Translations under genes and position numbers: made by a program
Shown here: positions 48,001 to 58,295 of the stretch, piece after piece
How the letters are laid out: the number at the start of each line of letters is the position of its first letter
Numbering within the stretch: position 1 is the first letter of the stretch
Assembly: GCA_031763025.1 (NCBI GenBank)
Contig: JASSKH010000045.1
Span: forward strand, 1 to 64,000
Direction of reading: 5' to 3'
Source: Macrocystis pyrifera
Lineage: Eukaryota; Sar; Phaeophyceae; Laminariales; Laminariaceae
DNA: 64,000 nt
Notes under the pieces: model-generated
What the model was told of the DNA's origin: nothing
Seen by the model: only the letters and a program-made list of their open reading frames with translations
The model's database searches: none

Positions 48001-50099
48001 TTTTCCTTCCTGAGCAAGCGTAGCGGGCGGCGTAGGCCGCCCGCGGAGCGAAGCGCCTTGTATAGCATATCAACAACCGAGCGCCTTCTTGCTGGATGCC
48101 GGGGAGGCTCCCCCTGCGACCTGCTTGCCACTGCTGTTTGCCGGACCAGCAGCAACCTGTGCTTTTTGCGCGCGGGAACGGCTCGTTGGGCTTGGGCCGT
48201 CGCACCGGCAGTAGCTGCGCCCGCAGCCCCCGAACCCCTGTCATTGGCGTTCGGATTTCACGCGTGCGCTGGTACCTCTTCGACGAAGTCATAGCTATCT
48301 TCCTCAGATTATCTACTGCTGTTGCTGTCAAAGGCAGGGCCTGCAGAGTCTTCGCTTTGGTCGCTGCTGCTGTACGCATCGCTTTCGAGGGCGCTTTGCA
48401 CAGGCGCCTTTGAAATTTCGGCTGGATTCTCAGCAAGATCGCCCGCCGGCAGCAATTCAGTTTCCCGAGAGACCGCGCCAGGATCGCTCGCCTCATGGCC
48501 CATTGTGCCCAGCTGGTGCCGCGTGACGATACTGTCCTGTGCCATGCGCGTCCACTTCAGCGATGAATGTAACTAGTTGATGGTTTATGTGGTTGGCTTG
48601 TGTGGGTGCGTGTTTTTAAAGGGTTTCCTAAAGATATTGTTCAGGCACAATGAACCGGGAATACCAATTACCCGCGGGTACCCGAAAACCCGCGGGTACC
48701 CGAAAACCCGCGGGTACCCGGAAACCCGCGGGTAACCGGGTACCCGGTTCCCGACGACGCAATTACCCGCAGGACCCGAAAACCTGCGGGCAATATGAGC
48801 ATACCCGTCAAACGGGTAGGACCCGTCCGGGTATACCCGCCGGTTACCCGAGGAATTGAAATCAGGGTCCCCTATCCCCACGCACCAATCCCTAAAATTC
48901 GCGCATGCTGGGCTGAGCACGAGCACAGAAGGCGCCAAAACGCTGACAGCGCAGGATTGTGCGGAGAGATCGTCGCCGACGCGGCGCGCGGGACGCGTGC
49001 GGGCGGATCCGCGGCGCCAGCCGGTCCACACGACGCTGGGGCTCTCCCCGGCGAAGAAACCGCGCGGAGAGACGGCCGGCGGCGGGGAGATATCCGCCAA
49101 TATGATGAGCCTAAGGGCTGTGATAACTGTCTCACGTAAATATTGCTGGTGTGCTGCCGCTGGTGCGCTACGGAAGCTCCCAGCGACCGCTGGGGGGGTA
49201 TATACCACCAACAACCTTCGGGTTTATACAGGCCACGGAACTGTCGTCCGGGTAACATCGGTTGGTTCACTGTAGTTTACCTGTATCGTACCAGTAGATT
49301 ATACCAGGTACGTACGTAGTCCTTGTGTCTTAAGGTGGCCATGGGCGAGATAACTACAGGAGATTACAGTATGACCGCATGGCAATGCTCTGTGAGATCA
49401 ACACCAACAATACTTGCAGTACAGCTATTATAGTGGTACTCCAAATTAAAAGCATTCAAGATGAGAGAGGTCCAATGTCCCGCCTATTCTACACCAGGTA
49501 CTAAAGATTATATTGCCCACTAGTACTACAGCATTACGTACGAAGTAGAAGAGATTTGTTTGCTCGGCTTGTACACACTCGTCTTACTGCAAGCAACAAC
49601 GAGGTCCCTCCTCGTGAGTAAATTCGGTAATGTTAACAGCGCCTTCCAGCAGCGGACGATTTTTTGGTAAGTTTGGATCACTGTGTTCGGGTCGTTGGAG
49701 ACCCTTGAACGCCTCGCTGATGCGCTGCGAGTAGTGCTACTTGCAGAGTCTGGCAGCAGCACTCAGCAGGAGACCTTCCCTGGCCAGGTAGTCTCGTGAC
49801 TCTTACACGTAGGTAGGACTCAGTGCTTGTAGCACTCAAGCCAGAACAACCTCAACTATCAGTAGGTTGGACATCCCTTGGGTTAGCGCAGCATTTGGGC
49901 GAAAGTGGCCAAGAAAACACGAGTTCACCTGCGATCCGTAGTCGATGGCTTGCTCCGCGTGGAAGGTCCCCTGCTTTCCCGTGAAGCCTTGCACGATGAC
50001 CTTGGTGTTCTTGTCGATCCACACCTTGGCCGTCGAGGACATCTGCCTACCGGCACCGGTCCTCACAGCTCGCTCTGCTATTCGGGCAGCAAACGCCAT
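35605..50099 (-). CDS. SUCLG1: Succinyl-CoA ligase (ADP/GDP-forming) alpha subunit, mitochondrial; seven exons
   Basis: Exons 50099-49929, 40502-40344, 39567-39420, 38674-38576, 37687-37554, 36491-36344 and 35711-35605 sum to 966 nt and join in phase to 321 residues plus stop, a normal length for the family. The enzyme converts succinyl-CoA to succinate with ATP or GTP formation in the TCA cycle and needs a beta subunit, not seen here. The N-terminus ([22 protein letters not shown]) is basic and lacks acidic residues before E9, like a mitochondrial presequence. Visible motifs: [12 protein letters not shown] and [14 protein letters not shown] (CoA binding), [42 protein letters not shown], and the phosphohistidine box RRMGHAGAI (His about residue 273). 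All introns are GT-AG; intron 1 is 9426 bp, the others 632-1062 bp. Confidence 0.96.
36344..36491 (-). CDS. SUCLG1: SUCLG1 exon 6 (active-site histidine)
   Basis: Acceptor ACTGCAG, then [13 protein letters not shown] to GGKGTAA plus one base; donor G|GTAAGC. The catalytic His is in RRMGHAGAI. Confidence 0.95.
37554..37687 (-). CDS. SUCLG1: SUCLG1 exon 5
   Basis: Acceptor TTTGCAG, then (G)[13 protein letters not shown] to IGEIGGQ, phase 0 out; donor CAG|GTAGGC. Confidence 0.95.
38576..38674 (-). CDS. SUCLG1: SUCLG1 exon 4
   Basis: Acceptor TGGCAG, then (G)[15 protein letters not shown] to TTVT plus one base; donor G|GTGAGC. Contains SRSGTLTYE. Confidence 0.95.
39420..39567 (-). CDS. SUCLG1: SUCLG1 exon 3
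   Basis: Acceptor CAACAG, then [14 protein letters not shown] to PGECKI plus one base (phase 1); donor G|GTAATA. Carries [14 protein letters not shown]. Confidence 0.95.
40344..40502 (-). CDS. SUCLG1: SUCLG1 exon 2
   Basis: 53 codons, [11 protein letters not shown] to VLDAIQ, phase 0 at both ends; donor CAG|GTCAGT. Includes the [13 protein letters not shown] block. Confidence 0.95.
42467..42688 (+). pseudogene. Cys/His-rich small frame within the pogo-like element
   Basis: The 73-residue frame reads [20 protein letters not shown], then LHGLCGEV and [13 protein letters not shown]. Its paired Cys/His spacing suggests a zinc-binding fold such as a transposase-associated finger. It may be an exon or a separate small protein. 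No exact family was recognised. Confidence 0.5.
42752..42910 (+). pseudogene. N-terminal DNA-binding piece of a pogo-type transposase
   Basis: [20 protein letters not shown] followed by [16 protein letters not shown] resembles the CENP-B/pogo N-terminal helix-turn-helix ('R..LT...K..I...L..G.S...'). The frame is then interrupted by the CCATGG-rich block. Confidence 0.6.
42885..43170. repeat. CCATGG/GCCATGGC-rich palindromic block nested in the pogo-like element
   Basis: Self-complementary words (GCATGCGCCATGGTACC, GCATGCCATGGGTGGTACC, CCATGGTATGCCGTGG, CCACGGCATG) are repeated about every 20-50 bp. The left edge (CGTGGCATGCGCCATGG) and right edge (GGTGCCACGGCATG) are roughly inverse, so it may be an inserted MITE or foldback element. 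It replaces the region where the transposase catalytic domain should be. Confidence 0.55.
43177..43674 (+). pseudogene. C-terminal acidic piece of the pogo-like transposase
   Basis: The frame reads from [17 protein letters not shown] through [17 protein letters not shown] to a strongly acidic tail ([34 protein letters not shown]). A further piece in another frame (43655-43849, [20 protein letters not shown]) completes it after a frame change and contains a run of eleven T (43812-43822). No catalytic acids were recognised. Confidence 0.55.
45225..46103 (+). mobile_element. Non-autonomous TTAA-flanked DNA transposon, copy 2
   Basis: TTAA at both edges (45225-45228 and 46100-46103), with ends GGGGACGCTGGCACGCTCAG and GGGAGCCAGCGTCCC. 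It shares most of its length with the copy at 31510-32376. No transposase frame. Inserted in SUCLG1 intron 1. Confidence 0.87.
46390..46520. repeat. GGGTACCC-type palindromic repeat, short locus
   Basis: Words CGGGTACCCG, AACGGGTATCCG, CCCGCCGGGTA, AACGGGTACC and CCGGGTACCCGG recur within about 130 bp, similar to the larger array at 48.7 kb. Confidence 0.6.
47964..48545 (-). pseudogene. Decayed reading frame of unknown origin
   Basis: One minus-strand frame runs from ATG at 48545 through a Ser/acidic region ([32 protein letters not shown]) to a basic end ([20 protein letters not shown]). It is interrupted by in-frame stops near 48309 and 48255. Consistent composition on both sides of the stops suggests a former protein, perhaps from a transposon. 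I do not recognise it. It lies within SUCLG1 intron 1. Confidence 0.35.
48668..48855. repeat. 18-bp tandem repeat ACCCGCGGGTACCCGAAA and derivatives
   Basis: Four near-exact 18-bp units (48669-48741) are followed by degenerate ones. Each unit holds the overlapping palindromes CCCGCGGG and GGGTACCC. Related sequence occurs 2.3 kb away at 46390-46520. Confidence 0.85.
49929..50099 (-). CDS. SUCLG1: SUCLG1 exon 1 (start codon, presequence, CoA-binding loop)
   Basis: ATG at 50099-50097, 57 codons ending GSQ, donor CAG|GTGAAC, phase 0. Contains the presequence and FTGKQGTFH. Confidence 0.95.
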
Positions 50100-51164
50100 G
50101 ATGTGTACGTCACCCCACAGGTCACTGCACTACAGTCTCTGCCTCTCAGTGATGAAATACAGGCGAGAAGCTCCTGCTGTGTGCAAAGCCTGAAGCTGAT
50201 GGGGAGTGGAGTGAAGATGCAATGTGCAGCCTCTCAGGAAAAACTGTTATTCTGTGTTCATAGAGCTATGGAAGGCGTTGATTTTGCGGGGATATATGCA
50301 GGGATATCCCTCGAGGACCGACAGAAAAGTCCACAAGAATCACGGAGCTCTCACAAGATGCCTCGGCCTGTGTTGCTCGTTCTCGGTGTATTTTGGGCAG
50401 GACTCAATGGTGGGGTGCTTGTTGGCGCAAAGACGGAGCGGATTCCGATGAAATCGCAACACAAGGCGAGTTTTCTTGGCCTCACTATTTTGATCTGATA
50501 CCTGTGTGTTCTTGTACAACTGCTGTGCCTGAACCTGCTACAAGTATAGGTACCGCAACGTTGGTTGACACAAGGAGACACCAGTCCAGTAAGAGCTTCC
50601 AATCAAACAATCAAACCCGGGCCCAGCTCAAACTTTCTGACGTACCAGGCTACCTGCATACTATCGTACTTAATTCTGATATCCAGGCGTGCACGACTGC
50701 TGCTGCTGGTTGTCCATCCCTCTTGTTCGGCTATGTTTCTTCGTCCGCCTTGGCCTTGGGGTTGTTCTGTTCCTGCCAGCTGCTCTAACAGTTGCTGTGC
50801 CTCGCGTTGACGCAGACAGCGAGGAAAGACTCCGCACCAGCACACAGAACTGACGACATGGGAAGCGCCTATACAAGTACTGGTATATCTTTGAACTTTT
50901 GACCGACTTACCTCGAGTGGTAGCCTTATGTTATACGCTAATAAGGCGATTATTGCCCCTTGAGGCGTGAGATTCCTTGAATAAGTGAATAAGGCGGGTA
51001 CCACCTTTTCATCAGGGGATACTGGTACGTTATACTGCTGTGCTACTCACCCAGATGATAAGTAGTGCTGCACAGAGGGGGAGACTCGTGCATCATTTCA
51101 GCAGAGCACTACGAGTACGCAACACTCGGATAACACTTATCTACGTTATGGGGCCTAACACAGG
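50100..51164. other. Upstream flank of SUCLG1; no gene recognised
   Basis: The promoter should lie here, but I see no TATA box or initiator that I can defend. Short frames on both strands have no domain. An AATAAGGCG-containing stretch (about 50935-51000) resembles the sub-terminal repeats of the pogo-like element. Confidence 0.4.
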
Positions 51165-53005
51165 AACGTGGTAACGTACTATAATAACATAGTGTTAGCA
51201 CTAAAGGAGCGATCGCGGTAACGCGGTAACACAGTGTTAACTGGAAACCCACGAACGTGCACGAGCCTTAACGTTAAGTTGCTGCTCGGTCTCGTCAAGC
51301 TCTGGTACAGTACAGTAACATTATGTTACGCCGTGATCAGTCCTTGAACTAACACCGTAACACAGTCAGTGTTGGGCTTTGACCAAACACGTACGTTATC
51401 ACTCTAACATGCCCAGATCGATATCCACATATTTACCAACACGATAGCATAATGTTATTGTCGACGCAGCGTTAGACGTCACACAATAACATTATGTTAC
51501 CCTTAGGAGGAGTGTTATGCATTACACCCTAACATAACGTTACCTTGTTCGCCAGCACTACTAACACATAACATTGTGTTACAGATAACACACTAACGTA
51601 ACATAACGCAATGGCCAGCACTACGAGTACTAACACTACGTTATCTGGACCCCCCATCTGATTGCCTTAGGGTCGGATAACGTAACACTTAACGTACGTT
51701 AGATACGTAACAGTCTTAGCCGGCCCATACGTAACATTATGTTAGGATGTTAGCCTAAATGCGGAAGTCTCTGTAACATTATGTTACGGTGTTATCGTCA
51801 ATAAAGATCTGATGGTAACATTCCGTTACCGTGTTACCATAAAAAACAATCCGGGTCTAACTTCATGTTACTGAGTTACTGTTGGGGCCGAAGTCGTTCT
51901 AACGTAATGTTACTACTGTACGTTATCCTTTGGATCATCCCGAGATCTAGCATGTGTTACCTGTGTTAGTGGTAAAGCGGGCGTGTGGGAGTAACATAGC
52001 GTAGCCGTGTTATCCAATTTCGCCGACATCCCAGTAGGGGATGCCTACAAAAATATCCCCGGGGGGGAGGATAGCATGGCATCCCCGGTAAAAAAAAAAA
52101 AACTCCATATTTTAAAACCCCAAAACATGGGATATTTAGGAGGGATCCCCGCAAAAAAACGCCTCATTTTTTCGTTGAAACCCCGCCAGTACATCATCCA
52201 TCTGTAACACATTACGTTATCTATCTATGACATAATCTGCACACTCGCACGTACGAGTTAACACGGCAGTAACATATTGTTGACTGGGGGTGTACGTTAT
52301 CTACAAACTTGTGTCACTACATACATTGCATACGAGTTAACAACATTAACATAATGCTATTAATAGTGTTTTATCGATCATATACGTTATCCGTTTGACG
52401 TATGTTACGGTAGCAAGACTTCCGTAATACCCTCACATAACGTCGCTCGAAACGGACTGCTGCTGCGGCTGATACGGTAACATAATGTTAAAGTTGTATT
52501 GACCATGCACCCACGTCATCCCTCTAACGTGTGTTACGATGGCCCCTAGGAATTTCACTAACACACTCTAACATAGTGTTATGTACGCGTTTATTTGGCC
52601 GTGTACGTTATCCGTCGAAAGGGTTTTACGGTAGCACGAGGAATCCCGCTGACACACTAACATAACGTTTCTCGATACGGGCTGATGCCGCTAACACGAT
52701 AACATACTGTTTAACGTTTAATTGACCATGTACGTTATCCCTTCAACGTGTGTTGCGATAACCATCAGGAATTCCGCTAACACGCTAACATAGTGTTACT
52801 CGCTATGGGCTGCATACCCTAGCACCGTAACACATATACTGCGGTCAGTACGAGATCAACGTAACACTCTAACATAATGTTACGCGATCGCCCCCCAATA
52901 TCATAACACACTAACACCATGTTATCACAAAATCCAGAAAGTAGTTAACGTAGTAACGTAATGTTACGGGTTTTTTTCGCTGACGCGTAACATTAACATA
53001 AAACG
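51165..53005. repeat. Field of degenerate palindromes based on TAACATWATGTTA
   Basis: Perfect 13-bp palindromes occur at 51316, 51487, 51732, 51774, 52478 and 52870. Dozens of near matches (TAACACAGTGTTA, TAACATAGTGTTA, TAACGTAATGTTA) and half-sites (ACGTTATCC, GTGTTACG, CTAACAC) fill the rest. In the right half a looser higher-order period of about 125 bp is visible (GGAATYCCGCTRACAC... at about 52641 and 52768). No gene is present. Function unknown. Confidence 0.88.
52015..52203. other. Unrelated block inside the palindrome field
   Basis: This stretch lacks TAAC/GTTA words. It carries CATCCCAGTAGGGGATGCC, a G run, GGCATCCCCGG, an A12 run and CCCCAAAACATGGGATATTT. The edges may mark a small insertion, but no clear terminal repeats or duplication were found. 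Confidence 0.45.
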
Positions 53006-53299
53006 TCAAGTGTTGCGTTATCCGAGGTGTGAATTGGTGGTAATGCGGCGCGACCTCAGTAATACCTGCAGTAGTCGTATCTGCGATGCATCATGCTGGG
53101 CGAATACGGATTATTCTGTATTTGTGCTGATTCAGAACCAACACGATCGAACATCTACCTACGCCGTCGTTGGTGAATCTCAATATCGTAAATAAATGTT
53201 CTTGGCCTCTTCTGCTCTTGATATACGTATGAAAAACACAGCAGTACGCACACACCTGTAACAAATACTGGATTTTGTTGTGTGTATCCTGGTTTCCAC

Positions 53300-54060
53300 C
53301 TCGAAATCCGGCATAATAATTTGAAGACGAAAAATCTGCACTGCTGTAATCACAGAACTTGCATTCGTATTGTATCTCTCAAGGATTCAAGAATCGGCAC
53401 AGACACTGGTTGTGCTGGATGTCGACTGGTAGAAAGAACAAGAGCACACAAACACACACACCTCACATGTTTTTTTCCAACAGTGTTTTCTGGCTGAAAT
53501 TCAGCATAATTTGAAAACGAAAAATCTGCATCTAGCTGAAATGTTTTGTCCAACGGAAAGAGCTTTCTCGTAGCAGGTGCCCTGTACTTACTTGTACTGA
53601 TGCACGACATCTACACCAGCAGTGTTTCTCCAGCAACAAAACAGCAGCAGTAGTAGCAGTAGGATGCTCGAGGCCAGGGTCAGCGTTGCTGTACGCTCGG
53701 CTTGTCAATCTAACCCTTGAACCCTTTGTACACGTACTCGATTTTGTCCTGTGTTGGTTCCGAACTCGAAATTCGGCATAATTTGAAGATGAAAAATCTG
53801 CACCCGACATGCCCTGTCCAAGAGAGAAAACTTCTCGTAGCAGGTAGCAGGCGCCACCGCTACTACTGATGTACGACATCTCCAGCAGAGCTTCTCCAGC
53901 AGCAGCAAAACAGCAGCAGCAGTAGCAGTAGGACACACGAGGCCAGGGTCGGCGTCGCTGTACGCTCGGCTTGTGTGTGAACCCTTCGTACATGTGTTTC
54001 CTGGTTCCGCACTCAAAATTTGAAGACGAAAAATCTACAAACAACCTGACGTGTGTCCGA
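53300..54060. repeat. Degenerate tandem repeat, unit about 195-275 bp
   Basis: The word TTTGAAGACGAAAAATCTGC (with variants) recurs at about 53320, 53511, 53782 and 54015. Linked blocks are GAAAACTTCTCGTAGCAGGT, TACGACATCTNCASCAG, CAGCAGCAGTAGCAGTAGGA and GTCGCTGTACGCTCGGCTTGT. Unit length varies because of CAG/CTA-rich indels. Confidence 0.75.
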
Positions 54061-55225
54061 CAGAGCTTCTAGCAGTGCCACCACTACTACTGCTGTACAA
54101 CAACTACAGCAGATCTTCTCCTGCTTCTCCGTCCCCTCATCAGTAGGAGGGTGGGCCTAACAATACCACCTGCAGCATGTCTCGGGGACATGGCCCGAAC
54201 TCTCGTTGCTGTGGACCGGCACAGTCTGCCTACGAGTACTCGTAGAGCTGGATTTCGTTAGGTAGAACTCAAAAAACTAAAACCGTTATGATAATTTACG
54301 GTTGTTGGTTCTGTTTTTTCAACATGGCCCAGCACAAACATGTGCCTACACACGTTGCCGCACCTAGCTCGACCAACTTTGAACGACTTACCACCGCACC
54401 AGCACGAGAAGGTTTCGTTTTGTGTGTGTGCGTGCACAGAGCCCGCCGGCACTGTAATTGGTGCCGTGTGCGTTGAGCGCGGTGGTCAAACGTGCCCCAA
54501 AAAAATGTTGAATCACACACACCTACACGCACACACATACAGAGAAACTCAAAGCAAGGCACCCTACCCTCGCATCCGAGCCGTTAAAAAGAGTTTTTTT
54601 TTCCTTGGAAAACCAAGAAAAAAAAATCTCGCGCTGTACGCTTCGCGCGCCTCAATATTAGTATTAATGCTCACCCCGCTGAACACATGTAATATCAACC
54701 CAAACGCCAAACGCACATACTATAGTACCACAGCAGAGCAGCGCTTTGTATGTCACCAGGTACCAGGCATTATATTCTTTGAGCTGCATGCAACAGGGCC
54801 TGCTCAAGATGCACACCTGTCTGCGTCCGAACTGAGAGCACAATTCGCACAGCTACACATCGAGACCAGAGCTGCGAGTTGTACTACATTCTCGTACCGC
54901 TAATTGGAGCACTGCACTGCTGTATCCCTCCCTCCCCACGAAACTCCCTAATATCTCCTTGGGAGATTTCTTAGCGGCAAGGCAATCATGGGAGACGCGC
55001 TTCGTTGGGTTGTCGCAATCTGGGACGGCTTCGCCACAAAGCACAAAACCCGTGCAGTGGGACTCGACCTATGTGCAGCTACAATCTGCACAACAAACTG
55101 TGCAGGATGCGGGTCATATTGGTCAAGGAGGGTCTTTCGGCCGCCCAGCGTTTTTTTGGAAAAACGCCACCAAAACACGCGGCGGAGCCGCGTGACTGCA
55201 CCTGCCGACCTCGAGCCCCCCAAAG
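54061..55225. other. No gene recognised
   Basis: Frames on both strands up to about 187 residues (54340-54903, plus) show no domain and include homopolymer-rich parts. Nothing exon-like was found. Confidence 0.4.
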
Positions 55226-55275
55226 GGTTGGGGTTCGGGTTGGGCTTAGGGTTTGGGTTAGGGTCAGGCCTGGGG
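55226..55275 (+). repeat. Degenerate telomere-like tract
   Basis: GGGTTGGGGTTCGGGTTGGG followed by CTTAGGGTTTGGGTTAGGG: variants of GGGTTA in one direction. Confidence 0.75.
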
Positions 55276-55844
55276 CCGAGTTGGTCTGGGTCCACGTGCA
55301 AGGTTGAAATTGACGACACAGATCCTGCACAAAGTTTTTGCAGGATGCAGCTGCACATAGCGCACGCCGTGAAGTAGGCCACCGTAATTTCCACGACGCT
55401 CGTGGTCCTCAGGACGCTGTGGTTTGCGGTCTGGAATCAAGCACAGTTCGCCGGCTCACAGGGCGTCGTGCCTATATCCACTACTGTACTCGTTGTACGG
55501 TGGGCATACGTGTGCTCTTCCTCGCAGCAGCGGCAGGGGTGTGATATTTCTCTCAGAGGGGGCAGAAACAGAGCGAGGTTTTGTACTGATGTTTAAAGGC
55601 AGGAACGGGCCGTGAGTAAGGCATATGATGCCATATGTCTAGACTCAGATGCCTGCATCCTCGGAGTATGCCACACTTTGATGCCGGCACTGGTCAGTCA
55701 GAGACAGGCCCGACCAAGGTGGAAGAAACGAACCGGGTTCGAACCGGTCCACGAAAATTTGAGAAATAAGTGTGGACAGGGGTTTCCTCACGCTCTCCGG
55801 GGTCCCAAAAAAAATGTATATATATATATATATGCCATATGTAG

Positions 55845-55955
55845 GACCCGGGGGTGTTTAAGGCGGTAGTCGAGCCCGCAGCCGATTTTGGCCGCCTTTT
55901 CTCGAGTGACCGCCTTATTCATGTCACCTTATATAGGCCCCACTACCGTACACAG
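55845..55955. mobile_element. Possible short derivative of the pogo-like element
   Basis: TAGGACCCGGGGGTGTTTAAGG at the left and CCTTATATAGGCCCCACTACC at the right roughly mirror each other, with GGCGGTAGTC and GACCGCCTTATTC inside, as in the sub-terminal repeats of the 42-kb element. The ends are too degraded to define a TA duplication. Confidence 0.4.
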
Positions 55956-56939
55956 ACATGTACAGTAGTACCTGGCTATTCTACCTGTATGCCATTCTCG
56001 TATGATAGCATATTATGCGTCTACGATTATCTTGCCCGCAGGACAGGAACGCAAAGAGTAATCTCGTAAATATCATGCTCCTACAGTATGTACGAGAAGC
56101 AGTCATTTCATGCGTTTATGCATCGTGCTTCGATTATCCCGGGTACAGTGTACCACAAACACTATACCAGGTGTCAAGTAAATACTGTTACGGTTGCAGG
56201 TTACTGTATGGGCATTAGCCAAAACCGGTTTACCGGGGGTGCTTAGCGCTTTTTCCGTTACAAGGGGAATATCTGGTATGCCCCAAGAAAACCTTGCATC
56301 GGCGACGCTCATTGGCCAAAGCACGCCTATACAGATACATACCGGGATATGACCATATGACCACAAACGCCAGGGTATACGGGCTTCTAACGTCTTGGGT
56401 TGATTTTCACCGTTGTCTGGCGCGGGTTTCAAATTATCATGGCGTACCCAAAACACACATCGATACGACCATCAACGTCAACCCCGTCAACTACCGGTAA
56501 CTTTAGAACTGTACAAGGTACTGTAACACCATACCTCCCACGGAGCAACAACATGGAACCAACTGAGCATTGCTGGGGGTCAGAACGCGCCATGCCAAGT
56601 AATGTCTTGGCCTGAGCATGTTTTGAAGCAGCCTGGACACGCCGCAGAACCCAATTACGTACTAATACCTGCCCCCCACCCCCCACCCCCCCCCTTCCGG
56701 AGCAGGCCCATTGCGCTGAATCAATAAATTGCTTGGCTATACACTACCATGACAATTACAGTAGTGAGCATGTCATGGCAAAGAGCCTCTTAGAGGTAAC
56801 CCAGCCTGAGAATACCGAAGGGGGAAAAAATCTGTAATTCTGAGTTCCTGGAGTACGGAACATACCATTTCTCAAATATGAAATCTAGCCTGGGTCGGTA
56901 GCCGGCTTCTTATTAGAGGACCGATGCTGCTGTAATCTT

Positions 56940-57240
56940 CGGTCGAAGCGACCGCTCTTCCCTTAAAGTGATTCACATTCTCTCGCGATGGTTGATCTTC
57001 CCTCGCAATGATCAGTTTTCCAGTGCTTGATCTTCCCTCGGTGTAATTGATATTCAGTTCCCTCGCAATAATTGGTATTTCCGCCTTATCATATCATAGA
57101 TCTTCCATCGAGATGACGGATCCTCCGTTTAAAGTGTATTGGTAATTCCTCACGGTAAGTGATATCCCTCGAAACCGCTGACTTTCGCTCGAAATGCTTG
57201 ATCTTCCCTCGTATTTGATTGACCTTCCCTCAAAATGGTT
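56940..57240. repeat. Degenerate tandem repeat around GATCTTCCCTCG
   Basis: The words TTGATCTTCCCTCG, ATCAGTTTTCCAG, TAGATCTTCCATCGAGATG, GTGATATCCCTCG and TTGACCTTCCCTC recur every 25-35 bp. No coding signal. Confidence 0.65.
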
Positions 57241-58224
57241 GGTACGACCCCCCAGGTGGATGATCCTACCAAACCACGGCGGTTCTGTCAGCTTCCTTGT
57301 CCGAGTACGGACAGACCCTTTGCGACTGACCCTAAGCGGGGGTGGGGCGAGTGGTGGCGCCGCCCTATCGCCAGCACAGAAGGTGTCTCCCTCAGAGTGT
57401 TAACGTTTACCGACCAAGGTGGTGAAGGTGCTGGTGCGGAAGCGACATGCGTTGGGTTAGGGGCAGTGGATGCTGGCTCGGCTGGCTTGGCTGAGTCAGC
57501 GACAAAGAGAGGTGTTCGCCGCTAGGGAGCTTGCCACCTTCTTTTCGGCGGGGATTGATCCCCTTGCGTCGAGACAGGGTGAGCCGTCAGCCGTGCTCTG
57601 ACAAACACAACAATACACTACACTACAGTACAGCACAGGTGCCGAAAAAGACTTTTCGAAAGCCGAAGCTTAAGCCAACGATAGACCGTGAGACCACCCC
57701 CAATTGTTTTCATGCCCACAGGTTATACATATATAGAACGCCTCACTTAGGGTTGGGGTGAGGTGCCGGAAGGAATAAGGGGAGTTCATGGGAGGCTTGA
57801 GCGCGAGAGGGCGATGGATAGACGGTGTTGCATCCGCAGCGCATACCCACACGTTATTTACACTACCATACGGCATGAGTTGATTGTTTTATTTTTTTCT
57901 ATATTGTAGCGTTGTAGTATTTTCGTATTGTAGTATTTTAGGGTGCCTGGAAAGAGGATACGTCTTGAGCCAACTGCGCGTCTTTGCGAGGGTACGCGAC
58001 CCAAAGATAAAAGGGATGCTGCAATCCGAAATTGATATTAGAAATAGTCAAAACAAAACAGTGGGGAGGGATTTATGTATGACTTGAAAAAAATGCCAGG
58101 TAGCGTTTCTTTATTATCATGTCTACTTACTTTTGGTATTGACGCCGTCTGGGTCTCATAAACAAAACCAAGTACCGTACAGTGTCGATTGTTTAGTCCA
58201 GGTACCCCTGGTCTTTGCATGACT

Positions 58225-58257
58225 GCATCGCTAACCCTAACCCTAACGCTAACCCTA
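58225..58257. repeat. Telomere-like tract (CCCTAA variants)
   Basis: GCTAACCCTAACCCTAACGC followed by TAACCCTAGCCC, upstream of a C homopolymer and the 190-bp repeat family. Confidence 0.85.
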
Positions 58258-58295
58258 GCCCATCGACTACATACCCCCCCCCCCCGACTACGACC

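Larger units (their letters stand above)
40503..49928 (-). other. SUCLG1 intron 1, 9426 bp
   Basis: Donor GTGAACTC, acceptor CTTCCAAG. It holds a pogo-like transposon, a TTAA-flanked element, GGGTACCC repeats, a decayed frame at 48 kb and several TACCWGGTA palindromes. It is about nine times longer than the other introns of the gene. No further exon of this gene is missing from it, since exons 1 and 2 join to YGSQVVGGVTP as in relatives. Confidence 0.9.

Noticed and set aside
55710-55765. GGGTTCGAACC, resembling a tRNA T arm
   Set aside because: No matching acceptor stem, D arm or anticodon arm can be drawn around it.
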